The notes beneath the pieces were generated by a model, which was not told the DNA's origin, made no database searches, and worked only from the letters and a program-made list of their open reading frames with translations. The position numbers were made by a program, and so were the translations under genes. Below are positions 19,752 to 30,104 of a DNA stretch of 64,000 nt, piece by piece; within the stretch, counting starts at the first letter, position 1, and each line of letters begins with the position of its first letter. Where the stretch lies: contig NZ_ML119083.1 of assembly GCF_003789055.1 (NCBI RefSeq), positions 424,706-488,705 on the forward strand. The letters run 5' to 3'. This stretch comes from Histidinibacterium lentulum. Lineage in GTDB: Bacteria > Pseudomonadota > Alphaproteobacteria > Rhodobacterales > Rhodobacteraceae.

Positions 19752-20434
19752 GCCTGCTTAGGGTCGAAAATCTCACCGCCTCCTACGGGGCGAGCCAGGC
19801 GCTCTTCGGGGTGGACCTGACCGTGGCCGAGGGCGAGGTGGTCTCGCTCATGGGCCGCAACGGCATGGGCAAGACGACGACGGTCAAGGCGGTCTGCCGG
19901 ATGATCCCCTCCGCCGGGCGGCTGACCTTCGACGGGCGGGACCTGCATCCCCTGCCGAGCCACGCCGCCGCGCGCCTCGGCATCGGCCTCTCGCCCGAGG
20001 GGCGCCGCTGCTTCCGCGACCTCACCGTGGCGGAGAACCTCGCCGCCGCGGCCCGGCCCGGGCCATGGGACATCGCCCGTGTCACCGCGCTCTTCCCGCG
20101 CCTCGGAGAACGCCGCGCCCAACGTGCCGCCTCGCTGTCCGGCGGAGAACAGCAGATGCTGGCCATCGGGCGGGCGCTGACGACCAATCCGCGCCTGCTG
20201 ATCCTCGACGAGGCGACCGAGGGTCTCGCCCCCATCGTCAGGCAGGAGATCTGGTCCGCCATCGCCACGCTGAAATCCGAGACCGGCATGGCGATCCTCA
20301 TCATCGACAAGGCACTGAAGGAACTCTCCGCCGTGGCCGACCGCGCCGTCATCCTCGAGCGCGGCAAGACGGTCTGGACCGGCCCGATGGCCGCGCTGAC
20401 TCCGGACCTCACCGACCGCTACGTCGGCGTCTAG
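19748..20434 (+). CDS. livF: ABC transporter ATP-binding protein (LivF family), TTG start
   Basis: A 228-residue ATPase with Walker A GRNGMGKTT (36-44), signature LSGGEQQMLAIGRAL and Walker B RLLILDEATEGLAP. The frame opens with TTG at 19748, overlapping the livG TGA (TTGA), with no better ATG nearby. A reduced start strength would make LivF dependent on coupling to LivG translation. It is the last gene of the transporter operon and converges with the transglutaminase operon on the other strand. Confidence 0.93.
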   Translation: MSLLRVENLTASYGASQALFGVDLTVAEGEVVSLMGRNGMGKTTTVKAVCRMIPSAGRLTFDGRDLHPLPSHAAARLGIGLSPEGRRCFRDLTVAENLAAAARPGPWDIARVTALFPRLGERRAQRAASLSGGEQQMLAIGRALTTNPRLLILDEATEGLAPIVRQEIWSAIATLKSETGMAILIIDKALKELSAVADRAVILERGKTVWTGPMAALTPDLTDRYVGV

Positions 20435-20479
20435 GGTGCGGCCCCGCGGATTTCGCCCGCGTCGATCTGGAAAATCCTT

Positions 20480-20519
20480 AAAAAAGATATACTTGCAAAG
20501 CGTTACATCGTGAAACGCT
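20480..20519 (-). terminator. Weak terminator candidate for the minus-strand transglutaminase operon
   Basis: Read on the minus strand, AGCGTT (20519-20514) pairs with AACGCT (20504-20499) over a nine-base loop at the end of the transglutaminase gene. A run of six T residues follows at 20485-20480. The stem is short and the T-run sits some distance away, so this is tentative. Confidence 0.4.
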
Positions 20520-21403
20520 CAGCCGGAGACCGGACGCACGTCCACCTCGTGCCGCGTCGAATGCCCGCCCGAGGACCGCAAGGCCCCCCGGACCGGGGCG
20601 ACGTCCGCATAGTCCCGCCCGATCGCCACCACGACGTGATCGTTGGCGGCCACCAGATCGTTCGTCGGGTCGACCTGCACCCAGCCCATCTCCGCCCCGC
20701 ACCAGGCCGTCACCCAGGCATGCATGGCATCCGCCCCGTCCAGCCGGACCTGCCCCTCCGGGGGATCGGTCCGGAGGTAACCCGAGACATAGCCCGCCGG
20801 AATGCCCAGCCCGCGCAGGCCTGCGATCAGGATGTGGCTGAAATCCTGGCAGACCCCGCGCCGCGCCTCGAAGGCCTCCGCGGGCGGCGTCGTCACGTTC
20901 GTCGCCCCCGGATCGAACCGCATCTCCCGGTGCAGCGCCCGGTTGAGCGCCCGCACCGTCTCCAGCACCGACATGCCCCCGTCCGTCACGTCCCGCGCGA
21001 AGTCGGTGATCGCCGCGACCGGCCGCACCCTCTCGGAGTCGCCGCGGAAATGGTGCGGCGAGCCCCCGCCCAGCGACTGCGCCGCAGCGATGTCCTGCGC
21101 GAGCCCCGAAAGGCGCGGCGACAGGTCGAGCTCCCGCTCCTCCGCGGCCCGTCGTACCCGCCCGGTGAAGCGGAAGGCGACCCGGTCCAGCGCCGCGTCG
21201 AAGGCAACCTCGGTCGAGGGATTGCCGAAGAAATCCGTCCGGTCCCGGCGGAAATCGGGGGTCGGGTCCGTCTGCACCAGCCCCGTCACCAGCTGCTGGT
21301 CCGGAAGGCCGCGCGGCAGGATCCGCAGGATGTCCCGGCTCGCCGCGGCGGGCTGCTCGTAGTCGTAGGTGATCGTCATGCGGATATCGTAGAGCACGCT
21401 CAT
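20519..21403 (-). CDS. Transglutaminase-like cysteine protease-fold protein
   Basis: A 294-residue protein with an N-terminal beta-rich domain typical of bacterial transglutaminase-like proteins and a catalytic core. The triad is visible as C185 (RGVCQDFSH), H228 (MHAWV) and D245 (VDPTND). Such proteins usually hydrolyse or transfer amide bonds rather than crosslink. It starts four bases after the ATP-grasp/Alpha-E gene stop and is the third gene of a conserved trio. Iyer and Aravind-type comparative analyses predict that the trio builds and processes a peptide-like product; this is prediction, not demonstration. No signal peptide is seen, so it is probably cytoplasmic. Confidence 0.9.
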   Translation of the reverse strand: MSVLYDIRMTITYDYEQPAAASRDILRILPRGLPDQQLVTGLVQTDPTPDFRRDRTDFFGNPSTEVAFDAALDRVAFRFTGRVRRAAEERELDLSPRLSGLAQDIAAAQSLGGGSPHHFRGDSERVRPVAAITDFARDVTDGGMSVLETVRALNRALHREMRFDPGATNVTTPPAEAFEARRGVCQDFSHILIAGLRGLGIPAGYVSGYLRTDPPEGQVRLDGADAMHAWVTAWCGAEMGWVQVDPTNDLVAANDHVVVAIGRDYADVAPVRGALRSSGGHSTRHEVDVRPVSG

Positions 21404-21407
21404 CCCG

Positions 21408-23822
21408 TCACCCCAGGTACTGCGCCGTCAGCCTGTCCGACAGGGACCGGACCCTGTCCCGCAGATCGGTCAGCCGCCGCGTGGTCACATCCTCGGGCGC
21501 CATCACCCGCAGTTCGGTGTGCATCCGCAGAAGCTCGGAAGACAGCCGCGACATCCGCCCCGCCGTGCTCGCCCCCGGCAGATGCGCGACCTCGCCGCGG
21601 ATCAGGTCGATCTGGTAGACCACCGATCGCGGGTTCTTGTCGTCGAGAGCGAGCAGGTCGATCACGGTCGAGCGGTTCGTCTCCACCGAATAGCGGCGGC
21701 GGTGGGTCATCACGCTGTCCGCCACCTCGACCGCCACGTCGAAGGCGCCGGGCGGCGCCTCGGGATCGGCGAAGACCCTCAGAAGGTCCGCCCCTGTATC
21801 CGCCCGCTCCAGCGCGCGGCCGACGGTCAGGAACCGCCAGCCGTCGAAGCGGAACATGTTCTCGTGAACGAGCCCGGTGAACCCGGCGAGCCGCCGCAGG
21901 AGATCGCCGAGGCCCCGGACAGCGTCGTCGCCGGGACGCAGCTCCCCGCTCAGGGCCTCGGTGGCGCGGCTGAGATCGTCGAGCGCGAGCCAGCCGTCGG
22001 GCGAGAACCTGTCCCGGACCCGCAGCGCGCAGGCCCGCGCCTGGCCCAGAACCTGCGGAAGGCCCGGCGGGATCGGCGTGGTGGGATCGGCCTCGGGCCC
22101 GAGATAGGCCGCGAGGTGGTCGAGGAGCGGCTGGGCGGAGGCCCCGGCCTCCGCCTGCCGTCCGTGGTAGGCGCGCAGGAGGCGGATGCGCCCCTCCGCG
22201 CGCTCCACGTAGCGGCCGAGCCAGAACAGGTTGTCCGCCGCTCGGGACGGCAGAAACCCGGGCATCCGGCGCACGAAGGGGCCGGGCGAGGGATCGGCGA
22301 GGGTGGCGGGACCGGTCGGTGTCCTGCCCGCGATCCAGACATCGGCCACCGATCCGCCCCTCTGCATGGCGAGCGCGGTCGGATCGTCGTCCCGCCCGAT
22401 CCGGGCATACCCGCCGGGCATGACCGTCCAGCCCTCCGGGGTGCGGGCGGCGAAGACGCGCACCGTCATCGGCCGGGGCCGCAGGCGGCCGTCCACATGG
22501 ACGGGCGTTGTCGAGAGGGTCACCGCCTCCTGCCCGACGAGCTGCGCGCCGTCCCGCGCGATCCATTCCTCCACCGAGGGGCGCGCCTGGCCGCGGAACG
22601 ACCCGCCGAGCACGGTGGTGGCGTCGATCTCGAAGGGCAGGCGGGTGGAGAGCGCGGGGCCGATCATCATGCGCTTCATGTTGTCGCGCACATAGGCGGC
22701 CTCGGACGGCTGCCCGCACCACCAGGTGGCGATGTTGGGCAGCGCGAGGTCCTCGCCCAGGTAATGCCGGGCGATCCGCGGCAGGAACGCCAGCAGGGCC
22801 CGCGCCTCGAGCACGCCGGAGCCCAGCGCGTTGACCATTGTCGCCGCCCCCGCGCGCAGGGCGGCGGCCATGCCGGGGGCGCCGAGCGCGGAGGTTTCGT
22901 CAAGCTCGAGCGGATCGGCAAAGCGGCTGTCGAGGCGGCGCCAGATCACGTTGACGGGCTCGGGCCCGGTGATCGTGCGCACGGCGAGGCGGTCGGCCTC
23001 CACCCGCAGATCGCCGCTCTCGATCAAAGTGAATCCGAGGTAGCGCGCGATGTAGGCGTGTTCGAAGAAGGTGTCGGTCTCCTGGCCCGGTGTCAGGATC
23101 GCGACGCGTCCCGGCTCTCCGCCCTTCAGACCGTTCAGCGCGTCCCGGAAGCGCCGGAAGAACCCCGCGAGCCGTTCGACGTTCGCACCGGGGTAATGAT
23201 CGGCGAACATGCGCGTCGTCGCGACGCGGTTCTCGAGCGCGAAACCCGCGCCCGAGGGGGCCTGCGTGCGGTCGCCGAGCACGAACCAGGACCCGTCCGG
23301 CGAGCGGCCGATCTCGAAGGCGAGAAAATGCAGGTAATGCCCCGACCGGGGCCGGGCGCCCACCATGGGCCGCAGCCATTCGGGGCATTGCGCGACGATC
23401 TCGGCGGGCAGGAGGCCCTGCCGCACCAGATCGCCGGGGCCGTAGAGATCGGCCATGATCCGTTCCAGCAGGTCAGCGCGCTGGACGATGCCGCGGCTGA
23501 GCGCCGCCCATTCGTCGGCGGCGATGACGACGGGGATATGGCTCAGCGGCCAGTTCCGCTCGGTCGAGCCGTCCTCGGTATACTGACGGTAGTAGACGCC
23601 CGCGTCCCGCAGGTGCTGATCGCCGCGGGCGAAGCGCCGGGCGAGAAGATCCGGCGATTGTGCCACCAGGTAGTCGATGAGCGGCTGCCAGACGGGCCGC
23701 AGCGTGCCATCGGGGCGCATCAGTTCGTCGGCGACATTGTCGCGGGGGCGGTAGCCCTCGAGGAGGGGCGGCGGCTTGAGGGCTTCAGGAGCAGCCGCCC
23801 GGGGTTTCGGGTCCGACGTCAT
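21408..23822 (-). CDS. Circularly permuted ATP-grasp protein fused to an Alpha-E domain
   Basis: An 804-residue protein combining two domains that many bacteria encode separately. The N-terminal part (about 50-480) is a circularly permuted type 2 ATP-grasp, recognisable from LEGYRPRDNVADELMRPDG near the start and from VNVIWRRLDSRFADPLELD. From about residue 510 an Alpha-E (DUF403) helical domain begins with LPSRAADNLFWLGRYVERAE. ATP-grasp enzymes ligate a carboxylate to an amine using ATP; Alpha-E has no established activity. I chose the ATG at 23822; a GTG 12 codons upstream (23858) is also possible. It lies between the two transglutaminase genes in one operon. Confidence 0.88.
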   Translation of the reverse strand: MTSDPKPRAAAPEALKPPPLLEGYRPRDNVADELMRPDGTLRPVWQPLIDYLVAQSPDLLARRFARGDQHLRDAGVYYRQYTEDGSTERNWPLSHIPVVIAADEWAALSRGIVQRADLLERIMADLYGPGDLVRQGLLPAEIVAQCPEWLRPMVGARPRSGHYLHFLAFEIGRSPDGSWFVLGDRTQAPSGAGFALENRVATTRMFADHYPGANVERLAGFFRRFRDALNGLKGGEPGRVAILTPGQETDTFFEHAYIARYLGFTLIESGDLRVEADRLAVRTITGPEPVNVIWRRLDSRFADPLELDETSALGAPGMAAALRAGAATMVNALGSGVLEARALLAFLPRIARHYLGEDLALPNIATWWCGQPSEAAYVRDNMKRMMIGPALSTRLPFEIDATTVLGGSFRGQARPSVEEWIARDGAQLVGQEAVTLSTTPVHVDGRLRPRPMTVRVFAARTPEGWTVMPGGYARIGRDDDPTALAMQRGGSVADVWIAGRTPTGPATLADPSPGPFVRRMPGFLPSRAADNLFWLGRYVERAEGRIRLLRAYHGRQAEAGASAQPLLDHLAAYLGPEADPTTPIPPGLPQVLGQARACALRVRDRFSPDGWLALDDLSRATEALSGELRPGDDAVRGLGDLLRRLAGFTGLVHENMFRFDGWRFLTVGRALERADTGADLLRVFADPEAPPGAFDVAVEVADSVMTHRRRYSVETNRSTVIDLLALDDKNPRSVVYQIDLIRGEVAHLPGASTAGRMSRLSSELLRMHTELRVMAPEDVTTRRLTDLRDRVRSLSDRLTAQYLG

Positions 23823-23889
23823 CGGTCCGGCTCGGGCAGAGGTGGGTCCGGAACCCACCTTGCGGAGCGTGGCGAGGCGGCGCGCATCG

Positions 23890-26800
23890 TCAGATCCCCG
23901 GTGCGCGGCGCAGGTCGAGGGTCATCGGGAAGTCCGGATGAGGCGTCTCCGCGGCGGGCCAGTAGGTGCCGGCGGTATGGCCCATGGGCTCGAACCGGGC
24001 GAGGCGGCGGGCCTCGGCCTCGTTGCCATTGACCGGGAAGGTGTCGTAGCTGCGTCCGCCGGGATGGGCGACATGGTAGGTGCAGCCGCCCAGCGCGCGG
24101 CCCGTCCAGGTGTCGAAGATGTCGAAGGTCAGGGGCGCGTTCACCGGCAGCACCGGATGCAGCGCCTCGGCGGGCTGCCAGGCCTTGAAGCGCACGCCGC
24201 CCACGGCCTCGCCGGAGGTGTCGGTCGGGTTGAGCGGCACCTGTCGGCGGTTGCAGGCGACCATGTAGCGACCGGGATCACGGCTGGTCAGGCGGACCTG
24301 CATCCGTTCGACCGAGCTGTCGGTATAGCGCACTGTCCCGCCGATGGCGCCGCGCTCGCCCATGACATGCCAGGGTTCCAGCGCCTGCCGCAGTTCGAGG
24401 TGGACGCCCTCGTAAGTTACCTCGCCGCAGAAGGGAAAGCGGAACTCGGCCTGGGCGGTATACCACTCCGGCCGCATGGCATAGCCGTGGTCCGACAGAT
24501 CGCGCAGCACGTCGAGTAAATCGGCCCAGACGTAATGCGGCAGCATCATCCGGTCGTGCAGCACCGTGCCCCAGCGCACCGGGCGGCCCTTCACGGGCGC
24601 CTTCCACAGGCGGGCCAGCATCGCGCGGATCAGGACCTGCTGGGCGAGGGACATGCGCGGATCGGGAGGCATCTCGAAGCCCCGGAACTCCACGAGACCG
24701 AGGCGGCCCGTGGGACCGTCGGGGGAATAGAGCTTGTCGATACAGATCTCGGCGCGGTGGGTGTTGCCGGTCACGTCGATCAGGATGTTCCGCAGCAGGC
24801 GGTCCACCAGCCAGGGCTGCGGCGCGGGCCCTTCGCCAGGGTCGGGGATCTGGCTCAGCGCGATCTCGAGTTCGTAGAGCGTGTCGTGGCGGGCCTCGTC
24901 GATGCGGGGCGCCTGGCTCGTCGGGCCGATGAAGAGGCCGGAGAAGAGATAGCTCAGCGACGGGTGCCGCTGCATGTAGAGGACGAGGGAGCGCAGGAGA
25001 TCGGGGCGCCGCAGGAAGGGCGAGTCCATCGGCGTCGCGCCGCCGACCACGACGTGGTTGCCCCCGCCCGTGCCGGTATGGCGCCCGTCGATCATGAACT
25101 TGTCCGCGCCGAGGCGGCTCTGGCGGGCCTCCTCGTAGATCGCGGATGTGATCGCCTTGCAGTCCTCCCAGCTACGGGCGGGATGCACGTTCACCTCGAT
25201 CACGCCGGGATCGGGGGCGACCTTGATGACGTTGATGCGCGGATCGTCGGGCGGGCCGTAGCCCTCCACATGGATCGGCAGGCCCATCTCCTCCGCAGTC
25301 TGTTCGGCGGCGGTGAGCAGTTCGAGGTAGTCCTCGAGCGCCTCCACCGGGGGCATGAAGAGGCAGAGGCGGCCGTCCCGGGGCTCCACCGCCATCGCGG
25401 TGCGCACGGCGCCCGCGGCGGGATCGACGCCCTCGGGCGGGGCGGTCAGGCGCTGCTCCATCATGGGCTGACGCTCACCCGCCTCGCGCACGGCCTGGAC
25501 CGGCTGGTCATGGCCCGGGGTGACCTCGGGCAGGGCCTCGGCCTCCTCGGCAGCGATGCGGCTGAGCTCCTCCAGAACGGCGCGGCGACGCTCTACGAGG
25601 TCGGCGTGGAAATCGGGCAGGGCGCCGCGGTCCACCGTGGGATCTGTGGGGTAGGTGTAGGGATAGGCGCTTTCGGGCACATGGGGCAGGGTGCCCAGAG
25701 GCAGACGAAAGCCGACGGGACTGTCGCCAGGGATCAGGAAAAGATGCCCGCGCCGGGTCTTCCACAGCTCCGACCGCCAGCGCGGCGCGCGCGCGTCCTT
25801 CGACTGCCAGCGCTGGATCGGCAGGGCATAGCCCGCAGGCTCCGTCAGACCGCGCGCGAAGACGCGGGCGATGCGGGCGCGGGCCTCCGGGTCCTTCAGC
25901 CTGGGGTTGTCGGGGGAGACGTTGGGCGGCAGGTCCGCCTCCCTCAGGATCCATTCGGCGGGGTCCTCGTAGGTCGGCTGCGCGTTCTCCGGCGGCACGC
26001 CGAGCCTGTCCGCGAGGCCCCTCAGGAAGGTGCCCGCCTCCTCAGCCCCGGCGCCGGTCGCCTCGGTCTCCGCCGCGACGAGGTCCGCGTTCTTCCACAC
26101 CGGCTGACCGTCGCGGCGCCAGTAGAGGGCGAAGGTCCACCGCGGCAGGGTCTCCCCGGGGTACCATTTGCCTTGGCCGTAGTGGAGGAACCCGCCCGGC
26201 GCGAAGCGATCGCGCAGGCGACGGATGAGCCTGTCCGCGAGGGCGCGCTTCTGCGGGCCGACGGCGGCGGTGTTCCATTCCGCGCTTTCGAAATCGTCGA
26301 TCGAGACGAATGTCGGCTCTCCGCCCATGGTCAGGCGCATGTCCATCGCGGTCATGTCGGCATCGACCTCTGCCCCCAGCACATCGAGCGCGGACCAGGC
26401 TTCCTCTGAGAAGGGCTTCGTGATCCGAGGATGTTCGGCGGTGCGTGTCACGGTCATGTCGAAGTCGAAATCGACCTCGGGCTGGCCGTCCGCCGAGAAG
26501 CCGCCGACGATGGGTGCGGCGTTGCGGAAGTGCGGCGTCGCGGCGAGGGGGATATGGCTCTCGCCGGTCAGGAGCCCGCTGGTGGGGTCAAGGCCGATCC
26601 AGCCCGCGCCGGGGAGGTAGACCTCGGCCCAGGCGTGCAGATCGCAGAAGTCCACATCCGTACCGGAGGGACCGTCGAGCGCCTTCAGGTCGGGCTTCAG
26701 CTGGATCAGGTAGCCTGACACGAACCGCGCGGCGAGGCCGTGATGGCGCAGGGCCTGCACCAGCATCCAGGCGGTATCGCGGCAGGAGCCCTTGCCGGTC

Positions 26801-27321
26801 TCCAGCGTCTCCTCGGGGGTCTGCACCCCGGGCTCCAGCCGGATCACATAGCCGATCTCCCGGGCGATGCGGGCGTTGAGAGCGACGAGCCAGTCCACGG
26901 TGCGGTCAGCGCTTTTCGCCACGCCCTCGAGGAAGGCGACGAAGAGCGGCCCTGCGGACTCGGCGCGGCGGTAGATCGTCAGGTCCTCGCGCAGGTCCTC
27001 GGGATAGTCGAAGGGATAGGCCTCGGCGGTGTCGTCGATGAAGAAGTCGAACGGATTGTAGACCGACATGTCGGCGACGAGGTCCACCTCGATCTTCAGC
27101 TCGCGGACGGGGTCGGGAAAGACGAACCGCGACAGCCAGTTTCCGTAGGGGTCCTGCTGGTGGTTCACGAAATGCTTCGCTGGGGTGACCTTAAGGGAAT
27201 GGGAAATCACCCGTGTACGGCTGTGCGGGGCGGGGCGCAGCCGGATCACCTGAGGCGACAGCCAGACCGGCCGGTCGTAGCGGTAGTGCGTCAGGTGGCG
27301 GAGGCTCGCGGTGATGGCCAT
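23890..27321 (-). CDS. Large transglutaminase-like protein with DUF2126 domain
   Basis: A 1143-residue protein. Residues 1-100 form the bacterial transglutaminase N-terminal domain, and the catalytic core follows with C180 (GSCRDTAW), H229 ([10 protein letters not shown]) and D245 (LDPTSGL). From about residue 300 to the end lies the long DUF2126 region, whose sequences [11 protein letters not shown] and [11 protein letters not shown] resemble an ATP-grasp or glutamine-synthetase-like ligase core. The ATG at 27321 starts at [15 protein letters not shown]; an upstream in-frame start adds 11 residues. It is the first gene of the minus-strand operon. A combined protease-fold and ligase-like protein fits making and breaking the same amide bond (inference). 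Confidence 0.9.
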   Translation of the reverse strand: MAITASLRHLTHYRYDRPVWLSPQVIRLRPAPHSRTRVISHSLKVTPAKHFVNHQQDPYGNWLSRFVFPDPVRELKIEVDLVADMSVYNPFDFFIDDTAEAYPFDYPEDLREDLTIYRRAESAGPLFVAFLEGVAKSADRTVDWLVALNARIAREIGYVIRLEPGVQTPEETLETGKGSCRDTAWMLVQALRHHGLAARFVSGYLIQLKPDLKALDGPSGTDVDFCDLHAWAEVYLPGAGWIGLDPTSGLLTGESHIPLAATPHFRNAAPIVGGFSADGQPEVDFDFDMTVTRTAEHPRITKPFSEEAWSALDVLGAEVDADMTAMDMRLTMGGEPTFVSIDDFESAEWNTAAVGPQKRALADRLIRRLRDRFAPGGFLHYGQGKWYPGETLPRWTFALYWRRDGQPVWKNADLVAAETEATGAGAEEAGTFLRGLADRLGVPPENAQPTYEDPAEWILREADLPPNVSPDNPRLKDPEARARIARVFARGLTEPAGYALPIQRWQSKDARAPRWRSELWKTRRGHLFLIPGDSPVGFRLPLGTLPHVPESAYPYTYPTDPTVDRGALPDFHADLVERRRAVLEELSRIAAEEAEALPEVTPGHDQPVQAVREAGERQPMMEQRLTAPPEGVDPAAGAVRTAMAVEPRDGRLCLFMPPVEALEDYLELLTAAEQTAEEMGLPIHVEGYGPPDDPRINVIKVAPDPGVIEVNVHPARSWEDCKAITSAIYEEARQSRLGADKFMIDGRHTGTGGGNHVVVGGATPMDSPFLRRPDLLRSLVLYMQRHPSLSYLFSGLFIGPTSQAPRIDEARHDTLYELEIALSQIPDPGEGPAPQPWLVDRLLRNILIDVTGNTHRAEICIDKLYSPDGPTGRLGLVEFRGFEMPPDPRMSLAQQVLIRAMLARLWKAPVKGRPVRWGTVLHDRMMLPHYVWADLLDVLRDLSDHGYAMRPEWYTAQAEFRFPFCGEVTYEGVHLELRQALEPWHVMGERGAIGGTVRYTDSSVERMQVRLTSRDPGRYMVACNRRQVPLNPTDTSGEAVGGVRFKAWQPAEALHPVLPVNAPLTFDIFDTWTGRALGGCTYHVAHPGGRSYDTFPVNGNEAEARRLARFEPMGHTAGTYWPAAETPHPDFPMTLDLRRAPGI

Positions 27322-27577
27322 GGAGAGTCCCTGTCCGGCGGGTCTTACGTCCAAAGAGGTTTCAGAATTGCGACCGCGCCGCCACCCCTATCGATGCGAG
27401 GAGGCGGGGGCAGGGGGTGAAGCAGGCGCTGTGCCCCCGAATTGCGCAGAGCTGGCGACCTCTCTGCCGCATCCCGGAAGGAAACGCCGGTCGATGGCAT
27501 GCGCGGTCTTGCCCTAGCGTCGCCGTCCCGCGAGAAACCGGATCATGGCTGGGGGGCCAGGACAGAGGGGCGCAGGA
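27322..27577. promoter_or_regulatory. 256-base divergent intergenic region
   Basis: The region separates the minus-strand transglutaminase operon from the plus-strand glycosyltransferase and must hold both promoters. I see no gene and no convincing promoter hexamers. The AGAGGGG at 27564-27570 is the likely ribosome-binding site for the glycosyltransferase. Confidence 0.4.
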
Positions 27578-29245
27578 ATGTTGCGTCAGAACCCGGCGAT
27601 CGTCTTTCACGCCGATGCGGTGGAGAGCGAGGGCAAGGACCTCGTGGGCCGCCGCGCGGCAGGCGAATCCTTCCTGCGCGGATGGCTGCGCCATGCGCCC
27701 GGCGACGAAGTGGCCGTGGTCGCCCAGACCCGTGAGGGACTGAGGCTGTTCCGGGAGCGGATGGCGGCGCTCGGCCATGACCACGCGGTCCGGGACTGGA
27801 CCTTGCGAGGCGACGATTTCACCGAGGCCGGGACGCTGTTCTTTCCCTCGCCCGGCTATCTCGATGCCGCCTGGAGGCGGCAGAGGTTCGGGCCTGAACG
27901 CTGTTCGCTCGTGGGGATCACCCATACGATGTCCACGCGCCGCGCGATCGAGGGACTGCACAGGCTTCTGTCCGAGCCGGTGGAGAGCTGGGACGCCATC
28001 ATCTGCACCAGCCGGGCCGTGCGGTCTGTCGTGCAACGGCAGTTCGAGCTGGAGGCGGAGTATTTCCGGACGCGGTTCGGCGCCGCCCGCGTGCCCATGC
28101 CCGAGCTGCCGTTGATCCCCTTGGGGATCAACGCCGCCGATTTCCGCCGCGACGGCCGCGACCGGGAGGAGATGCGCGCCCGCAACGGCGCGCCCGAGGG
28201 GGCGTTCGTCGTGCTGACCGTGGGCCGGCTGACGATGGTCGAGAAGGCCAACATGATCCCTCTCTTCCAGGTGCTCCAGTCCCTGACAGGGCGCATCGGG
28301 CGCCCGGTGCATCTCTGGATGTCCGGCTGGGCCAGCCGCGATCCGGAGCGGGAGCTGCATGAGCGGGGCGCGCGCGAGATCGCGCCGGACGTGGTGACGC
28401 GCATGCTCGACGGGCGGGACCCGGAGGTGCGCCGCAGGGTGTGGTCGGGCGCGGATGTGTTCACCCTGCCGGTCGACAGCATCCAGGAGACCTTCGGCCT
28501 TGTTCCGGTGGAGGCGATGGCCGCCGGTCTGCCGGTCGTCATGCCCGACTGGAACGGCTTTCGGGATACCGTGCTCCATGGTGAAACCGGCTTTCTGATC
28601 CCCACGCGAACAGCGCCGCCCGGCGCGGTGGCGCAGATCGCGCGGCGTTTCGCAAACGGGACGGACGACTACCTGCGCCATCTCGCCATCGTGCAGCAGC
28701 AGACCGCGATCGACCTTCCGGCCTATCTTGCCGCCTTCGTGGACCTTGCGGGCGATCCGGCGCTCGGGCGCAGGATGGGCGAGGCCGGGGCGCGGCACGT
28801 GCGGGAGCGGTTCGACTGGTCGGCGGTGGTTCCGCAGTATCTCGCCCTGGCGGACCACCTGTCCGAGCGGCGCAAGGGGGTTAAGCCCACGACGCCGCGG
28901 CGCGCCTCGGGACCGCCGAACCCGCTCGAGGTCGATCCCTTCGATCTCTATCGCCACTATCCGACCGCGCCGCTGGGCCAGACGGACCACGTCCGGCGCG
29001 GCGAGCCGATGACGTCCGAGCGGCTCGCGATGCTGGATTCGGTCAACGGGCGCGATCTCTACCGCAGGAAGGTGCTCAACCGGGCGCAGCTGATGAGCCT
29101 TCTCGCGGCGGTTCCGGAGGAGGGCGGAACGCCGAAGGAGATCTCGCGTGGGGCGGGTCTGCCGCTGGCGCATGTCCTGGCCGGCCTTCTGTTTCTCGCC
29201 AAGCACGGCGCCGTCCGACTTGACCCGAGAGAGCCGACCGCGTGA
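27578..29245 (+). CDS. Glycosyltransferase family 4-like protein
   Basis: A 555-residue protein with a GT-B fold pattern. The C-terminal GT4 domain (about 205-430) shows VLTVGRLTMVEKAN and the donor-binding sequence ETFGLVPVEAMAAGLPVVMPD. About 120 residues beyond the GT domain (from roughly 430) do not match the family and end in a helical, winged-helix-like segment. The ATG at 27578 has AGAGGGG seven bases upstream. It opens a group of glycan-related genes lying against the flagellar cluster. The acceptor is unknown; flagellin, surface polysaccharide or a glycolipid are all possible. Confidence 0.8.
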   Translation: MLRQNPAIVFHADAVESEGKDLVGRRAAGESFLRGWLRHAPGDEVAVVAQTREGLRLFRERMAALGHDHAVRDWTLRGDDFTEAGTLFFPSPGYLDAAWRRQRFGPERCSLVGITHTMSTRRAIEGLHRLLSEPVESWDAIICTSRAVRSVVQRQFELEAEYFRTRFGAARVPMPELPLIPLGINAADFRRDGRDREEMRARNGAPEGAFVVLTVGRLTMVEKANMIPLFQVLQSLTGRIGRPVHLWMSGWASRDPERELHERGAREIAPDVVTRMLDGRDPEVRRRVWSGADVFTLPVDSIQETFGLVPVEAMAAGLPVVMPDWNGFRDTVLHGETGFLIPTRTAPPGAVAQIARRFANGTDDYLRHLAIVQQQTAIDLPAYLAAFVDLAGDPALGRRMGEAGARHVRERFDWSAVVPQYLALADHLSERRKGVKPTTPRRASGPPNPLEVDPFDLYRHYPTAPLGQTDHVRRGEPMTSERLAMLDSVNGRDLYRRKVLNRAQLMSLLAAVPEEGGTPKEISRGAGLPLAHVLAGLLFLAKHGAVRLDPREPTA

Positions 29246-29312
29246 CCCTTCGACATTCTTTCGCCCCAGACTTCGGGTCAGTGCCCGAAAACAGCAGACG
29301 AGGAAGCAGCCC

Positions 29313-30104
29313 ATGCGTCTCTCCGTGAGCTTCGAGAACACCGCCGGAACCGAGCCGGACCGCAGCGGGCCGGTGCAGGTCGGCTGGTTCCTCAGCGAGA
29401 TGAAGGGCGGGGTGATCTACGACCCGCCCGAGCGCGTGCGAGGCGCAGAGCGCAACAAGACCCACGCCAAGAGCGCCTCGCGCTGTCCCGCGGTCATCAA
29501 TCTCGAGTCGCGGCACTTCATGATCCGCTGCCCCTTCGATCTGAACCTCCAGTTCGTGCGGGACGAGAAGGGCCAGCCGCAGTTGCGCAATCTCAACGGG
29601 CAGATGTCCTCGATCCGCTCCAACAAGCTGCGCGACAAGGTGCATCTGACGGCGGAGCATGAATGGCGCCACGCGGGCGTGCCTACGGTGCAGGTGCAGA
29701 CACCGTACGTCTTCGTCAGCGACGAGCCGGTCTACATGGCGCAGGTGCCGCCCTTCATGCACTACCTCAGGGAGCCATGGCCGGGGACGCTGTTCGGCGG
29801 GCGCTTCCCGATCAACGTCTGGCCGCGACCGTTGATGTGGGCCTTCGAATGGCACGACACCTCGAAGCCGCTGGTGATCCGCAGGGGCGATCCGTGGTTC
29901 TACGCCACGTTCGAGACCCTGCCCGCAGACCGCGGGATCGTGGTGGAAGAGGCGGAACGCACGCCCGAACTGCTCGACTACATGGAGCTGATCTCGGGCG
30001 CGGTGAATTTCGTGAACCAGACCTTCTCACTGTTCGAGGCTGCCGAGGCCCGGCGACCGGAAACGTTGGTGAAGTCCGTGAGACGGCGGGGCGGCGCGGG
30101 ATGA
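29313..30104 (+). CDS. Conserved protein of unknown function
   Basis: A 263-residue protein I do not recognise with confidence. It is rich in aromatic residues and contains FGGRFPINVWPRPLMWAFEW at about 167-186, a pattern loosely reminiscent of DUF6065-type proteins, which also occur beside glycosyltransferases. No signal peptide or membrane segment is visible. The ATG at 29313 follows GAGGAAG at a suitable distance; a longer frame upstream overlaps the glycosyltransferase. Its stop overlaps the next start (ATGA), so it belongs with the TPR-glycosyltransferase, DUF6165 and FkbM genes. An auxiliary role in glycan modification is only inferred from this context. Confidence 0.75.
   Translation: MRLSVSFENTAGTEPDRSGPVQVGWFLSEMKGGVIYDPPERVRGAERNKTHAKSASRCPAVINLESRHFMIRCPFDLNLQFVRDEKGQPQLRNLNGQMSSIRSNKLRDKVHLTAEHEWRHAGVPTVQVQTPYVFVSDEPVYMAQVPPFMHYLREPWPGTLFGGRFPINVWPRPLMWAFEWHDTSKPLVIRRGDPWFYATFETLPADRGIVVEEAERTPELLDYMELISGAVNFVNQTFSLFEAAEARRPETLVKSVRRRGGAG

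Noticed and set aside
24535..26409. 624-codon plus-strand frame opposite the DUF2126 gene
   Set aside because: Antisense shadow with low-complexity His/Arg/Gly composition, while the minus strand encodes conserved domains.
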